From Hespellia sp. (GTDB lineage: Bacteria > Bacillota > Clostridia > Lachnospirales > Lachnospiraceae), in assembly GCA_022790755.1 (NCBI GenBank), contig JAAVXR010000082.1, forward strand, positions 1 through 32,859: a DNA stretch of 32,859 nucleotides, in the 5' to 3' direction. The translations under genes were made by a program, and so were the position numbers. Under the pieces are notes generated by a model. The model had not been told where the DNA came from. It saw only the letters and a program-made list of their open reading frames with translations, and did not search any database. Numbering within the stretch: position 1 is the stretch's first letter; each line of letters starts with the position of its first letter. Shown piece by piece: positions 6,637-14,826 of the stretch.

Positions 6637-8733
6637 CTATACATTTGCTGTTTCTGACTTCACTGCCACTTTCTGTTTCATATCTTTGGTTGTCACACAA
6701 ACGATCTTGTCAAACACCATCAACATAGACGGTAGTATAAAGATCACCGTAAACATACTGATGATCGCCCCGCGCGCCATCAAGGTACACAGAGAAGAAA
6801 TCATGTCTATATCAGAATACAAACCCACTCCAAAGGTCGCCGCAAAGAAACCCAAGGCCGATACCACCACCGACTGAATCGACGTTGCAAGTGCAATTCG
6901 GATGGATTCCACCTTCGATTTCTCTTTTCCCCGTTCTTTTTTATAGCGGGTAGTCATCAAAATCGCATAATCCACAGTGGAACCCAACTGAATCGTTCCA
7001 ATGACGATAGATGCGATAAATGGAATCGTCGTCCCCATATAATACGGAATTCCCAGATTGATAAAAATCGCAAATTCGATCACGCTCACCAGAATGACCG
7101 GCAAGGAAATGGAGCGGAATACGATCACGATAATAAAGAATATCGCCAGAATAGAGACTGCGCTCACCACCTTAAAGTCATGATCCGTAATGGTAATCAA
7201 ATCCTTTGTACACGGCGCCTCGCCAATCAGCATCCCGGAGGCATCGTATTTTTTGACAATCCGATTCAATTCCGTACACTGCGCATTCACCTCATCGGTC
7301 GCCACTTTATACTCAGACTGTACCAAAATCAACTGCCAGTCACCGGACTTCAGTTTTTCCGTCATCTCATCCGGAATCATATCCCGCGGAATGGACGGTC
7401 CCATCAGACTGTCCAGCCCCAGCGCAAATTTAACGCCTTTCACGTCCGACATCTCATTCAACATAGATTTGGCGTCTTTCGCTTTCAAATCCGCATCGAC
7501 AAGAACCATATGTGTGGAATTCATGTCGAACTCATCCGCCAACTTCTCATTCGCCTTCACACTGTCCAGATACTTCGGGAGCGTCGCATCCAGATTGTAG
7601 TAAACTTCCGTGTTCCGGTAACCAAAAACAGCAGGAGCCAGCACGATCAAAAAAATGAGAACAAATAGTTTGTAATGTTTTGTAATAAATTTTGCCGGTT
7701 TCTCCATAGATGGCATCACTGCCCGATGTGTGGTCTTCTGAACCAGTTTATCAAACACCAGGAGGAAGGATGGTAAAATCGTCACACAGGAAACCACTCC
7801 AAGCACCACGCCTTTTGCCATGACAATTCCCAGATCTTTGCCGAGCGTAAAACTCATAAAGCAAAGTGCGATAAATCCGGCCACCGTCGTAATCGAACTT
7901 CCAACCACCGAAGAAAACGTATTGGATATCGCGTGGGCCATCGCCCGTTCCCGATCCCCCTGAAATCTTTCCCGATTCTCCTGATAGCTGTGCCAGAGGA
8001 AAATGGAATAGTCCATGGTAACGCCGAGTTGCAGCACCGCGCTCAACGCTTTCGTAATGTAAGAAATCTCTCCCAAAAAGATATTGGTTCCCATGTTATA
8101 CACAATCGCCATTCCGATACTCAGCATAAAGAACACCGGTAAGATCCAGCAATCCATAAATACCGCAAGAACAATACAACTTAGAACCACTGCGATCAAT
8201 ACATAAATCGGGGTTTCCCTTTCCGAGAGGTCTTTGATATCTGTCACCACCGCGGACATACTGCTCAGATAACATTGCCGACCGGTCACTTTTCGAATCT
8301 GACCAATCGCCTCCATCGTACTGTCCGCCGAAGTGGTATCATCAAAGAAAATCGCCATCAGGGTCGCGTTATCCGTATTAAATGCATCTCTCAATTTATT
8401 TGGAAGAACTTCCATCGGTACGGACAGATCCGCCACAGAATCATACCAGATCACATCCGCGACGCCGTCAACCTCTTGTATTTTGGCTTTGACATCCGCC
8501 ACATCTTTCTCTTGCATCCCCTCCACGATCTCCATCGCAAAAGCGCCTTTTCCGAAATCCTCCATCAAGATATCCTGCCCTTGCATCGTATCAATGTGAT
8601 CTGGAAGGTAGTAAAGAATATCATAATTTACTCTCGTCTTTAAGTACCCGAAAACGGAAGGAATCAAAAGTAATATCCCAATAATCAATATCGTCACCCG
8701 GTACTTTACAATTTTCTTTCCCAGATTAACCAT
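6637..8733 (-). CDS. MMPL/RND family transporter
   Basis: A 698-residue membrane protein with the duplicated MMPL layout: one N-terminal helix (about 11-29), an extracytoplasmic domain (30-170), a cluster of five or six helices (175-330), a second single helix near 355, a second outer domain (375-520) and a last helix cluster (525-690). Motifs such as GVTMDYSIFLW and GSTVDYAILMTTRYKKE, each with an aspartate inside a helix, match the proton-relay positions of RND pumps. Members export lipids, antibiotics or host-derived compounds; the substrate here is unknown. It heads an operon with the LxxG protein. The promoter and three operator-like sites lie at 8776-8869, so control by a TetR-type repressor is likely. 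Confidence 0.9.
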   Translation of the reverse strand: MVNLGKKIVKYRVTILIIGILLLIPSVFGYLKTRVNYDILYYLPDHIDTMQGQDILMEDFGKGAFAMEIVEGMQEKDVADVKAKIQEVDGVADVIWYDSVADLSVPMEVLPNKLRDAFNTDNATLMAIFFDDTTSADSTMEAIGQIRKVTGRQCYLSSMSAVVTDIKDLSERETPIYVLIAVVLSCIVLAVFMDCWILPVFFMLSIGMAIVYNMGTNIFLGEISYITKALSAVLQLGVTMDYSIFLWHSYQENRERFQGDRERAMAHAISNTFSSVVGSSITTVAGFIALCFMSFTLGKDLGIVMAKGVVLGVVSCVTILPSFLLVFDKLVQKTTHRAVMPSMEKPAKFITKHYKLFVLIFLIVLAPAVFGYRNTEVYYNLDATLPKYLDSVKANEKLADEFDMNSTHMVLVDADLKAKDAKSMLNEMSDVKGVKFALGLDSLMGPSIPRDMIPDEMTEKLKSGDWQLILVQSEYKVATDEVNAQCTELNRIVKKYDASGMLIGEAPCTKDLITITDHDFKVVSAVSILAIFFIIVIVFRSISLPVILVSVIEFAIFINLGIPYYMGTTIPFIASIVIGTIQLGSTVDYAILMTTRYKKERGKEKSKVESIRIALATSIQSVVVSALGFFAATFGVGLYSDIDMISSLCTLMARGAIISMFTVIFILPSMLMVFDKIVCVTTKDMKQKVAVKSETANV

Positions 8734-8775
8734 TCCCTATGCCTCCTTCATGTCTGTAACATTTCGCTTCCAAAA

Positions 8776-8869
8776 ATGACTAAAGGTCATTTTTTATCTT
8801 CATTCAGTACTATAATACAAAAATGACCAAAAGTCAATATTTTTTTGCAAAAATTTGACTCTTGGTCAT
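8776..8869 (-). promoter_or_regulatory. MMPL operon promoter with three TetR-type operator sites
   Basis: A minus-strand promoter reads TTGACT (8832-8837), 17 bases, TATAGT (8809-8814). Three related 15-base palindromic sites surround it: ATGACTAAAGGTCAT (8776-8790, just downstream of the start point), ATGACCAAAAGTCAA (8823-8837, covering the -35) and TTGACTCTTGGTCAT (8855-8869, upstream). The symmetrical TGAC..GTCA form is typical of TetR-family sites; the TetR gene at 10400 is the obvious candidate regulator. Confidence 0.75.
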
Positions 8870-8954
8870 TTTATTTGATTTATACAATATTATTCTGTTT
8901 CACCGCGGACACAAGCACTGCCTCAGCTCCGATTCACGGTTTTTGATCGCCCCA

Positions 8955-10247
8955 TCAACCGGCTTCCATGATCTCTTCCAGCATTTCCTTTTCGAATACA
9001 AAGTTCATTCCATCCGTCGATTGGAAGATGGCTCTCCACAATTTTCCATTTTCTGCATAGTCTCCGTCGCTCCCCTGCCCGATTACCATATAGACAACAC
9101 CGTCCTCCTGATACATTTCCTCCAGAGTATCATAAGGATTAAAGCCAAGCTTTTTCTGGATGTCTTCGTTTTGCGGCAGATCAAAATTCTCATAAGACGC
9201 GCCTCCGTCTACCGTAAGATAGAATGTCCCATCTTCCCTTGCATAATAGCCGGTGTTGTCGTCTCTCCACCAGACGCAGGAAACATTCGGAAGAACCTCC
9301 TGCGGCGAGGATACAAACTCCCAGTTCTCCAGATCGCGGGAACGAAACGTCCCATAATAGTCGCTGCCGCCGGTTCTGTCCACCGCAAACGTCGCATAAC
9401 AGAACTTTTCCGTTTTCGATAAAAATGTTTTCGCCCGATATCCATCGTATATTTTACTCGTTCTCCAATTCTTTCCTTGATCGAGACTGTAGATCAGCTT
9501 TACCTGATTTCCTGAGTATCCCACGAATGCGGTTAATTCCTCTCCTATCAGATAATGATTGTCCCCCAGATACTCGTCATACGTTCCATTGGGTGTTTGA
9601 AAAACCTGTTCGTATGCCCCCGGCACCTCTATGAAATGCTCTCCGCCGTCATAAGTAACGTACAACGTCTGATCTTTCGCATAATAAGCCGCCTGCTTCC
9701 CTGGATCATACGCAAAATGTGTCGTCTGCGGCTCCTCGCGCTCTTTCTGAAATTCCTCCGATCGAATCTGATACTGTACCGGAGTCATCACTTCCTCGAT
9801 CTTCCAGAGTTCCGCACCGCCTTGCCATTTCAGAACCCACTGTCCTTCATATAGATTCTTCTCATCTGTTCCAATCAATTCCAAATTCGAGACGACACGC
9901 CGGCTCCAGCCGGGAATTTCAACCTGATAGTGAACCTCCACATATCCGTCTGACAAGGAATCCATTGATTTCAGTTCTGCATGTTTCAAACGATATGAAA
10001 AGGGAACCTTCCACCCTTTATGTCCATCCGCCCATTCCCGAAACCATCTTTCTGTAATTTCCTCCGCCGAGTCATACGGAGTCAACGCCAGAATCTCCGC
10101 ACCCGTAATCGGTGGTTCTTCATACCGGCTCCAAACAAAACCAACGACACACGCGCAAAGGATTGCAATTGCTCCCACAATGGCAACACACCATTTCCAA
10201 AGCATCCCTGATCGTTTTTCCACCCAATCTTCAACCCCTTTCTTCAT
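8955..10247 (-). CDS. Membrane-anchored BNR/Asp-box repeat protein
   Basis: A 430-residue protein with a single N-terminal membrane helix (about 17-40) and a large outer domain. The C-terminal two thirds contain Asp-box/BNR motifs: VTYDGGEHF, YSLDQGKNW, LTVDGGASY and FQSTDGMNF, spaced about 60-70 residues apart as in sialidase-like beta-propellers. No sialidase catalytic set is evident, so a structural or binding role is more likely. It lies between the MMPL operon and the divergent tetR gene. A good promoter at 10260-10288 would leave only about 6 bases of leader before the ATG at 10247, so a start further in, for example ATG 10205, cannot be excluded, although either keeps the membrane helix. 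Confidence 0.65.
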   Translation of the reverse strand: MKKGVEDWVEKRSGMLWKWCVAIVGAIAILCACVVGFVWSRYEEPPITGAEILALTPYDSAEEITERWFREWADGHKGWKVPFSYRLKHAELKSMDSLSDGYVEVHYQVEIPGWSRRVVSNLELIGTDEKNLYEGQWVLKWQGGAELWKIEEVMTPVQYQIRSEEFQKEREEPQTTHFAYDPGKQAAYYAKDQTLYVTYDGGEHFIEVPGAYEQVFQTPNGTYDEYLGDNHYLIGEELTAFVGYSGNQVKLIYSLDQGKNWRTSKIYDGYRAKTFLSKTEKFCYATFAVDRTGGSDYYGTFRSRDLENWEFVSSPQEVLPNVSCVWWRDDNTGYYAREDGTFYLTVDGGASYENFDLPQNEDIQKKLGFNPYDTLEEMYQEDGVVYMVIGQGSDGDYAENGKLWRAIFQSTDGMNFVFEKEMLEEIMEAG

Positions 10248-10259
10248 TTTCTCTATTTC

Positions 10260-10288
10260 ATAATAAGCCCTGACTGATACATTTACAA
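10260..10288 (-). promoter_or_regulatory. Likely promoter of the BNR-repeat gene
   Basis: TTGTAA (10283-10288), 17 bases, TATTAT (10260-10265) on the minus strand. It sits very near the annotated start at 10247. Confidence 0.5.
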
Positions 10289-10314
10289 GATCATATCAAG
10301 CACTCGAATTCTTC

Positions 10315-10343
10315 TTGCCGTTTTTGTCGACATATAGTATAAT
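10315..10343 (+). promoter_or_regulatory. Promoter of the tetR gene
   Basis: TTGCCG (10315-10320), 17 bases, TATAAT (10338-10343). I see no TGAC..GTCA site here, so autoregulation through the MMPL-type operator is not supported. Confidence 0.6.
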
Positions 10344-10399
10344 ACGGGTACTCAAATAGCCGCCTCTACAAGGAGCCGACTGGCAAGGAGGCAAATACA

Positions 10400-11005
10400 A
10401 TGGGAAAAGTAGATGACAACAAACAACAGAAATTAGAATCTCTGTTTCGCAGTGCTTATGACCTGTTTCTGAATCAGGGAATCGCCAAGACCTCCGTGCA
10501 TGACATTGTGCAGAAAGCCGGAGTCGCCAAGGGAACTTTCTACCTTTATTTCAAAGACAAATACGAAATCCGCGACCGTCTGATCGCCAAAACAGCGCAA
10601 AAACTCTTTCAGGACGCGCATCGCGCTCTTCTCAAGCAAAACATTCCAGACTTTGAAGATCGCGTTATTTTCGTTGTAGATTATGTTCTAAAGGAAATGA
10701 ATAAGAGTCAGCCTATATTACGATTTATTTCCAAAAATTTAAGTTGGGGAATTTTCAGACAGGCTCTTGAACGGACTGGGGAGGGGCATCTCTCCACGGC
10801 AAGTAATTTTACAGAACTTTTGATGCCCAAGAATGCGCCGGTCAAATTAAAAGAACCTGAGATTATGTTATTTTTGATTATCGAACTGGCAAGCTCCGCG
10901 TCTTTCAGCGTCATTTTGGAAAACGATCCCGTTCGTTTCGAAGAATTAAAACCATATTTATACGAAAGTATTCGAGCGATCATTCGTAATCATATTGTTC
11001 TTTAA
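10400..11005 (+). CDS. TetR/AcrR family transcriptional regulator
   Basis: A 201-residue regulator. The N-terminal TetR helix-turn-helix is clear at about 14-60: SAYDLFLNQGIAKTSV, DIVQKAGVAKGTFYLYF and KDKYEIRDRL. The C-terminal ligand domain (70-201) is divergent, as usual for the family. The ATG at 10400 has AAGGAGG 8 bases upstream. It is divergent from the BNR gene, and the MMPL promoter beyond that gene carries three TetR-like palindromes, so repression of the efflux operon is the likely role; this is inference from location and site shape. Confidence 0.9.
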   Translation: MGKVDDNKQQKLESLFRSAYDLFLNQGIAKTSVHDIVQKAGVAKGTFYLYFKDKYEIRDRLIAKTAQKLFQDAHRALLKQNIPDFEDRVIFVVDYVLKEMNKSQPILRFISKNLSWGIFRQALERTGEGHLSTASNFTELLMPKNAPVKLKEPEIMLFLIIELASSASFSVILENDPVRFEELKPYLYESIRAIIRNHIVL

Positions 11006-11012
11006 TTATCAA

Positions 11013-11098
11013 AAAAAGATGAGACTGTCTAGCAGAAAATGAACTTCGTACGCAACATATCGTAGAATCCAATTTCTTCCCAACAGCCCCATCTTTTT
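11013..11098. terminator. Possible bidirectional terminator with long loop
   Basis: AAAAAGATG and a CTGT block (11013-11027) are mirrored by ACAG and CATCTTTTT (11083-11098) between the convergent tetR and C69 peptidase genes. The loop is about 55 bases, so the stem is less certain than the others. Confidence 0.45.
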
Positions 11099-11116
11099 AT
11101 ATTTTCAAGAATCTGT

Positions 11117-12247
11117 CTAAGCCCACTTTTCCATAAATTTTTCTTCTTCTTTCACGCACGCTTCAAAGAAATCTGTATCCGCGCACTCCATCTTCTTCTC
11201 AGCGACTTCGAGTCTCCACTTTTCTTCCAGACTGTCACGATCACGATAGTAGTCATCCGACAGCGATTTCTCTTTGACTCCATTTATAAATGCATTATGT
11301 TTCGTCCAAAAAGACTGATCCGTCAATGCCTCGTATTCACAATGCTTCTCTGCAAAATCTCCTGCCAATATCAACGGTTTATATAACGAAATACATGGCA
11401 AAGCCCCACCTGTCAGCCAGACTGTAATTTCATCAGCCAATTCCACCACCATACTGGATGTGGTCTGACTACCCGTCTTTTCTCCACCGTGCATACATAC
11501 GCTCTCGCCGGAACCATCCCGAGACGACAGTTCAAAACCATCCGCATGCGTTCTCAATGCGGCAAAAAAATCTGAAACACTGCAGGCATCTTTGATACAG
11601 TTCTGTGTACACTGGAACCGACGATCTCCGCCAAACAGCTTCGTGGTCTCTTCATCCGTATATGTACGTTTAAAGTTGATGACTTCCGAACTGTAGCCGT
11701 CGCCATCGTCCTCTATACTGATGCAATTAGAGATAGACGCTCGATTCTGCTTCTTAAACGTCCAATTCTTCCCGCATGTCTCCAACACATATATTTCGTT
11801 TCGATCCATAATCAAAAATGCATTATCATAATACATTTCCGACTTGTATCCGCAATTTCCTCCCTGACCGTACCGCTCTAACAACTGGATAATTGTGTCC
11901 AACGCTTCCTTTGCCGAGGCGCTCCTTTCCAGAGCCAATCTCAATAAATCCATTCCTGTAAGAGCTTCCGCCGTAGAATTATGATTTGTAAATAACGCTT
12001 CATTCCCAATCACAACCCCGCAGTCATTCAATCCCATCTCGGCGCCCCACAACCACACTGGTCTGGATATCAGGATTCCGTGTGTCCGCTTCACCTGTTC
12101 AATTTCAATATACGTGCACTTCACGGTTTCCGGATTATCATTTCGCCTCGGATACCACTCTACGACTTGCGGCTCCGCCGTATCTCTGTCACTGTTCTTT
12201 CCAAATATTGCATACTTCCCAAAAACGCCGCCCATTGTGTCACACAT
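11117..12247 (-). CDS. C69-family dipeptidase/acylase-like Ntn hydrolase
   Basis: A 376-residue protein. The sequence starts MCDTM, so that removal of Met exposes the Cys nucleophile of the C69/choloylglycine-hydrolase type Ntn fold; FGKNSDRD near residues 16-23 and the NEALFTN and NCGYKSEMYYDNAFLIMD segments also fit that family. Members cut dipeptides or other amides. I use the ATG at 12247, preceded by AAGGAG, because the upstream TTG would put the nucleophile at residue 10. It follows the dehydrogenase-like gene by 27 bases and is probably co-transcribed with it; the biochemical link between the two is not obvious. Confidence 0.8.
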   Translation of the reverse strand: MCDTMGGVFGKYAIFGKNSDRDTAEPQVVEWYPRRNDNPETVKCTYIEIEQVKRTHGILISRPVWLWGAEMGLNDCGVVIGNEALFTNHNSTAEALTGMDLLRLALERSASAKEALDTIIQLLERYGQGGNCGYKSEMYYDNAFLIMDRNEIYVLETCGKNWTFKKQNRASISNCISIEDDGDGYSSEVINFKRTYTDEETTKLFGGDRRFQCTQNCIKDACSVSDFFAALRTHADGFELSSRDGSGESVCMHGGEKTGSQTTSSMVVELADEITVWLTGGALPCISLYKPLILAGDFAEKHCEYEALTDQSFWTKHNAFINGVKEKSLSDDYYRDRDSLEEKWRLEVAEKKMECADTDFFEACVKEEEKFMEKWA

Positions 12248-12274
12248 TTCAATCACTCTCCTTACTGACAATCT

Positions 12275-13459
12275 CTATTTCACTGGAAACTTGCACGCTT
12301 CCTCATACTGTGCTATGATTAACTGCTTTAACGCCCAGTCTTCTTCGCCCAATCCACAGTACTTTTCAATTGCCTTTTCAATCCCATTTTCCTTTACGTA
12401 ATCTGTAATTTCCACGCTAGCTGCATCACTTTCTTCGCGATACAGGAAACCATACGCGATCCCTTTCGCCAGATAAAACGGCACAATATGATGCTTGATA
12501 CATAGCAGCGCCGGTCCGACAAAACGATTGCTCCTGGACAGTTTCGTTTTTGGATCCGCCGCTACTCTTTGAATCGGATCTTTTATCTGTTGGCTCTTCA
12601 AAGCATCTTCAGTGAATTTTAAAAACAATTGATGATCTTTTTCATCAAATTGATATTCTGCCTGCACCGCCGCATCCGCTTCATAGAATGCATGAAGCAC
12701 GCTATTTTCCAGCCATTCGTCGCCGTAAGTATCGCAAATATAAGTATAGCCTCTTGCCTTTCCCAAAAATGCAAGCATACAATGCCGCATATTTCCACAA
12801 TATACTTTCTGGTAAACCCGTGCTTTTCCTCTTTTCACACCGTTGACCAGCCTTACTTTCGGAAGTTCTCCTATAAAAGCATCCTCATCAATCTCAATAT
12901 GTCCCGTCGATCCTACCGATACCGCAAACGGATCCTCCTCCAGAAGCTCTTTGGGCGCCGGCACCCCTGGCATTTCCACCAACACCTGACAGATCCCCGT
13001 CTTCTCTTTCAGATAAGCAGTTGCCTTTTCATTCCCCGCAAGCATCTCTGTTAGCTTTGTTTCAAAATAATCCGGCGCCCCCAGTGCATTTACACAAAGC
13101 AGGACATTGAACGGTTCAGCGTCATGATCTGCACGATATATAATCGCCTCTTTTAAACTCTGGCAGATATGCTCAAACACGTTATCATACACACAGCAGG
13201 CAATCAAATCCACACGTTTCATATGCGCGATCAAATCGGAAGAATCAGAAGAGTCCAATGCATCAAAATTATCAATTAGAATACGTTCGCTGCCCTCTTC
13301 TCCTGACCGTTCCACCAAATACGATCCCTGTTCTTTTAATCGCCGCATACGTTCTGCACGAAAACCATAAATATACAGATGGTATCCTGCCTCAAAAAAC
13401 AAACTTCCTATAACGCCCCGTCCAATTTTCCCGGCGCCGACTATCAATAGTTCTTTCAT
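12275..13459 (-). CDS. Mannitol-1-phosphate 5-dehydrogenase-like protein
   Basis: A 394-residue protein with the Rossmann signature GAGKIGRG at residues 8-15 and an overall length near that of MtlD (about 380). Later segments (NSVLHAFYEADAAVQ near 260 and KTKLSRSNRFVGPALLC near 312-328) fit the C-terminal domain of polyol-specific long-chain dehydrogenases; the Lys and Asn expected in the family active site are probably in the second of these. The family oxidises mannitol-1-phosphate, altronate or tagaturonate with NAD. No mannitol PTS genes are near, so the polyol is unknown. Start ATG 13459 has GGAGG 7 bases upstream; promoter at 13625-13653. Confidence 0.7.
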   Translation of the reverse strand: MKELLIVGAGKIGRGVIGSLFFEAGYHLYIYGFRAERMRRLKEQGSYLVERSGEEGSERILIDNFDALDSSDSSDLIAHMKRVDLIACCVYDNVFEHICQSLKEAIIYRADHDAEPFNVLLCVNALGAPDYFETKLTEMLAGNEKATAYLKEKTGICQVLVEMPGVPAPKELLEEDPFAVSVGSTGHIEIDEDAFIGELPKVRLVNGVKRGKARVYQKVYCGNMRHCMLAFLGKARGYTYICDTYGDEWLENSVLHAFYEADAAVQAEYQFDEKDHQLFLKFTEDALKSQQIKDPIQRVAADPKTKLSRSNRFVGPALLCIKHHIVPFYLAKGIAYGFLYREESDAASVEITDYVKENGIEKAIEKYCGLGEEDWALKQLIIAQYEEACKFPVK

Positions 13460-13461
13460 TA

Positions 13462-13605
13462 TTATTCCTCCATTCCTTTATCAACTAATCCAAATGCTTC
13501 TATTACTTCCGCCTCCGGAAGCGGGTATCCATGTTTCCCCAGAAAAACAGATGATTTTATTTTCCCGTGATAATACCATCCAGAAGGTCCCAATTTCCCT
13601 TCAAA
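13462..13605 (-). pseudogene. Possible gene-end remnant or leader ORF before the dehydrogenase
   Basis: A 47-codon open frame with gene-like composition, including KSSVFLGKHGYPLPEAEVIEAF, runs to a TAA just 2 bases before the dehydrogenase start. It has no convincing start codon: a stop lies directly upstream and the only early candidate is a TTG with poor spacing. The peptide looks like the 3' end of a real protein that has lost its front, but I do not recognise it. Confidence 0.3.
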
Positions 13606-13624
13606 TTAAGCATTTTTCTTTTGT

Positions 13625-13653
13625 ATAATAGCCTACAAATCAACAAAAGTCAA
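13625..13653 (-). promoter_or_regulatory. Promoter of the dehydrogenase-peptidase pair
   Basis: TTGACT (13648-13653), 17 bases, TATTAT (13625-13630) on the minus strand. It lies just downstream of the tctC terminator, separating the two transcription units. Confidence 0.7.
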
Positions 13654-13667
13654 TTTCCCATTTTTGC

Positions 13668-13710
13668 AAAAAAAGGACCACCACACTAATTCAAATTAGT
13701 GCAGCAGCCC
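13668..13710 (-). terminator. Intrinsic terminator of the tctBAC operon
   Basis: On the minus strand a hairpin spans 13710-13675, with CACTAATT/AATTAGTG at its centre (13684-13701) and further G-C and G-U pairs outside, directly followed by a run of seven or more T. It ends transcription about 35 bases behind tctC. Confidence 0.85.
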
Positions 13711-13742
13711 ATTTTGTCGTTTTACAAGGAGAACACTTTTAT

Positions 13743-14774
13743 TTAATTACCAACAGTAATACCTGCTTCTTCGTAAATTGACGGATATGTCTCGAACTCG
13801 TCTTTACATTTTGCTGTCCAATCTTCGCTGGAAAGGAATGTAGCATTGGAGTACTGTCCTTCCATGAACTCTTTATATTCTGCGCTCTCAGCAACGTCTT
13901 TGATTGCTGCTTCCAGTACATCAATCACCTCAGCCGGCGTATCTTTTGGCGCCTGGAATCCACGGAACATAGCTACTGCAGAATCAATGCCGATTTCCTT
14001 AGCTGTCGGAACATCTGGGAAACCTGCAAGTCTTTCATCTGTCATTGAGCAGATCAATTTCACTTCATCCGCTGCAACTGCTGACGCAATATCAATCGGT
14101 CCACAAACGATAGCATCTGCATCGTTATTCTTAAGCAAGAGATCAAATCCACCACCAGATGTATTCGGAACCAGGTTCACTTCGATTCCAGCCTTCATAC
14201 AGAAATCTGTGATAGCGGTATGAGCCACACCACCTGCAGAACCTGTACCAACGTTTACTTCGCCCGGATGAGCCTTGCAGTACTCAATGAATCCATCAAT
14301 GTCCGTATAACGATCTTCGTCTGGACGAATAAAGATTACGTTAGGATCAAAGTTTACGCCTGCGATCTGTTCCATATCTTCATATGTAATGTCAGCATAG
14401 TTGTTGGACTTCATCGTTGCAAGAGACGTAATTGTCATGAGGATTGTATAACCATCCGGCTCAGCCTCAACGAACTGCATTGCTGCTGTAGCTGTAGCAG
14501 CACCACCGATGTTCTGCGGAACAACGGATACACCCATCGTTTCACTCATCTCTGCTGCAAAATAACGAGCGATAACGTCTGTTCCACCACCAGTTTCCGT
14601 TGGAATAATCATTGTGATATCTCTCTCCGGGAATGAAGTCTCTGTTTCTGTGTTTGCTTCAGTATTTCCCTTCTCTTTGCTCTTCTCTTCCGCCTGTTTT
14701 GCACATCCTGCCATTCCTGCAAGCATAGCGATACTAAGCGTAGCTGCTACGATTTTTCTGAGTTTGTTTTTCAT
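13743..14774 (-). CDS. tctC: Tripartite tricarboxylate-type transporter, substrate-binding lipoprotein
   Basis: A 343-residue TctC/Bug-family binding protein. Residues 1-24 are a lipoprotein signal ending at Cys24 (lipobox MAGC); a Glu/Lys/Thr-rich linker follows. The mature part shows the family layout: ITMIIPTETGGGTDVIARY near residues 53-71, PQNIGGAATATAAM near 85-98, and GTGSAGGVAHTA near 165-176. These loops normally grip the carboxylates of the ligand. It is the last gene of tctBAC, with AGGAGG before the ATG, 52 bases behind tctA. Ligands in the family range from citrate to sugar acids and sulfonates, so the name does not fix the substrate; the regulon context suggests an organic acid feeding the aldolase operon. 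Confidence 0.93.
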   Translation of the reverse strand: MKNKLRKIVAATLSIAMLAGMAGCAKQAEEKSKEKGNTEANTETETSFPERDITMIIPTETGGGTDVIARYFAAEMSETMGVSVVPQNIGGAATATAAMQFVEAEPDGYTILMTITSLATMKSNNYADITYEDMEQIAGVNFDPNVIFIRPDEDRYTDIDGFIEYCKAHPGEVNVGTGSAGGVAHTAITDFCMKAGIEVNLVPNTSGGGFDLLLKNNDADAIVCGPIDIASAVAADEVKLICSMTDERLAGFPDVPTAKEIGIDSAVAMFRGFQAPKDTPAEVIDVLEAAIKDVAESAEYKEFMEGQYSNATFLSSEDWTAKCKDEFETYPSIYEEAGITVGN

Positions 14775-14826
14775 AAAAAACCTCCTTTTTTGTGATTGTG
14801 CTTTCTTCGCACGAATTTATAGGCGC

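Noticed and set aside
4518..6877. Long plus-strand frames opposite the LxxG-repeat gene, the largest at 5723-6877
   Set aside because: They are antisense to a gene with signal peptide, ribosome binding site and repeat structure; their composition follows from the low-complexity repeats and they lack ribosome binding sites.
8811..8816. TATAAT on the plus strand upstream of the MMPL gene as a promoter for a plus-strand gene
   Set aside because: No plus-strand gene follows and no -35 box fits; the minus-strand promoter in the same place is near consensus.
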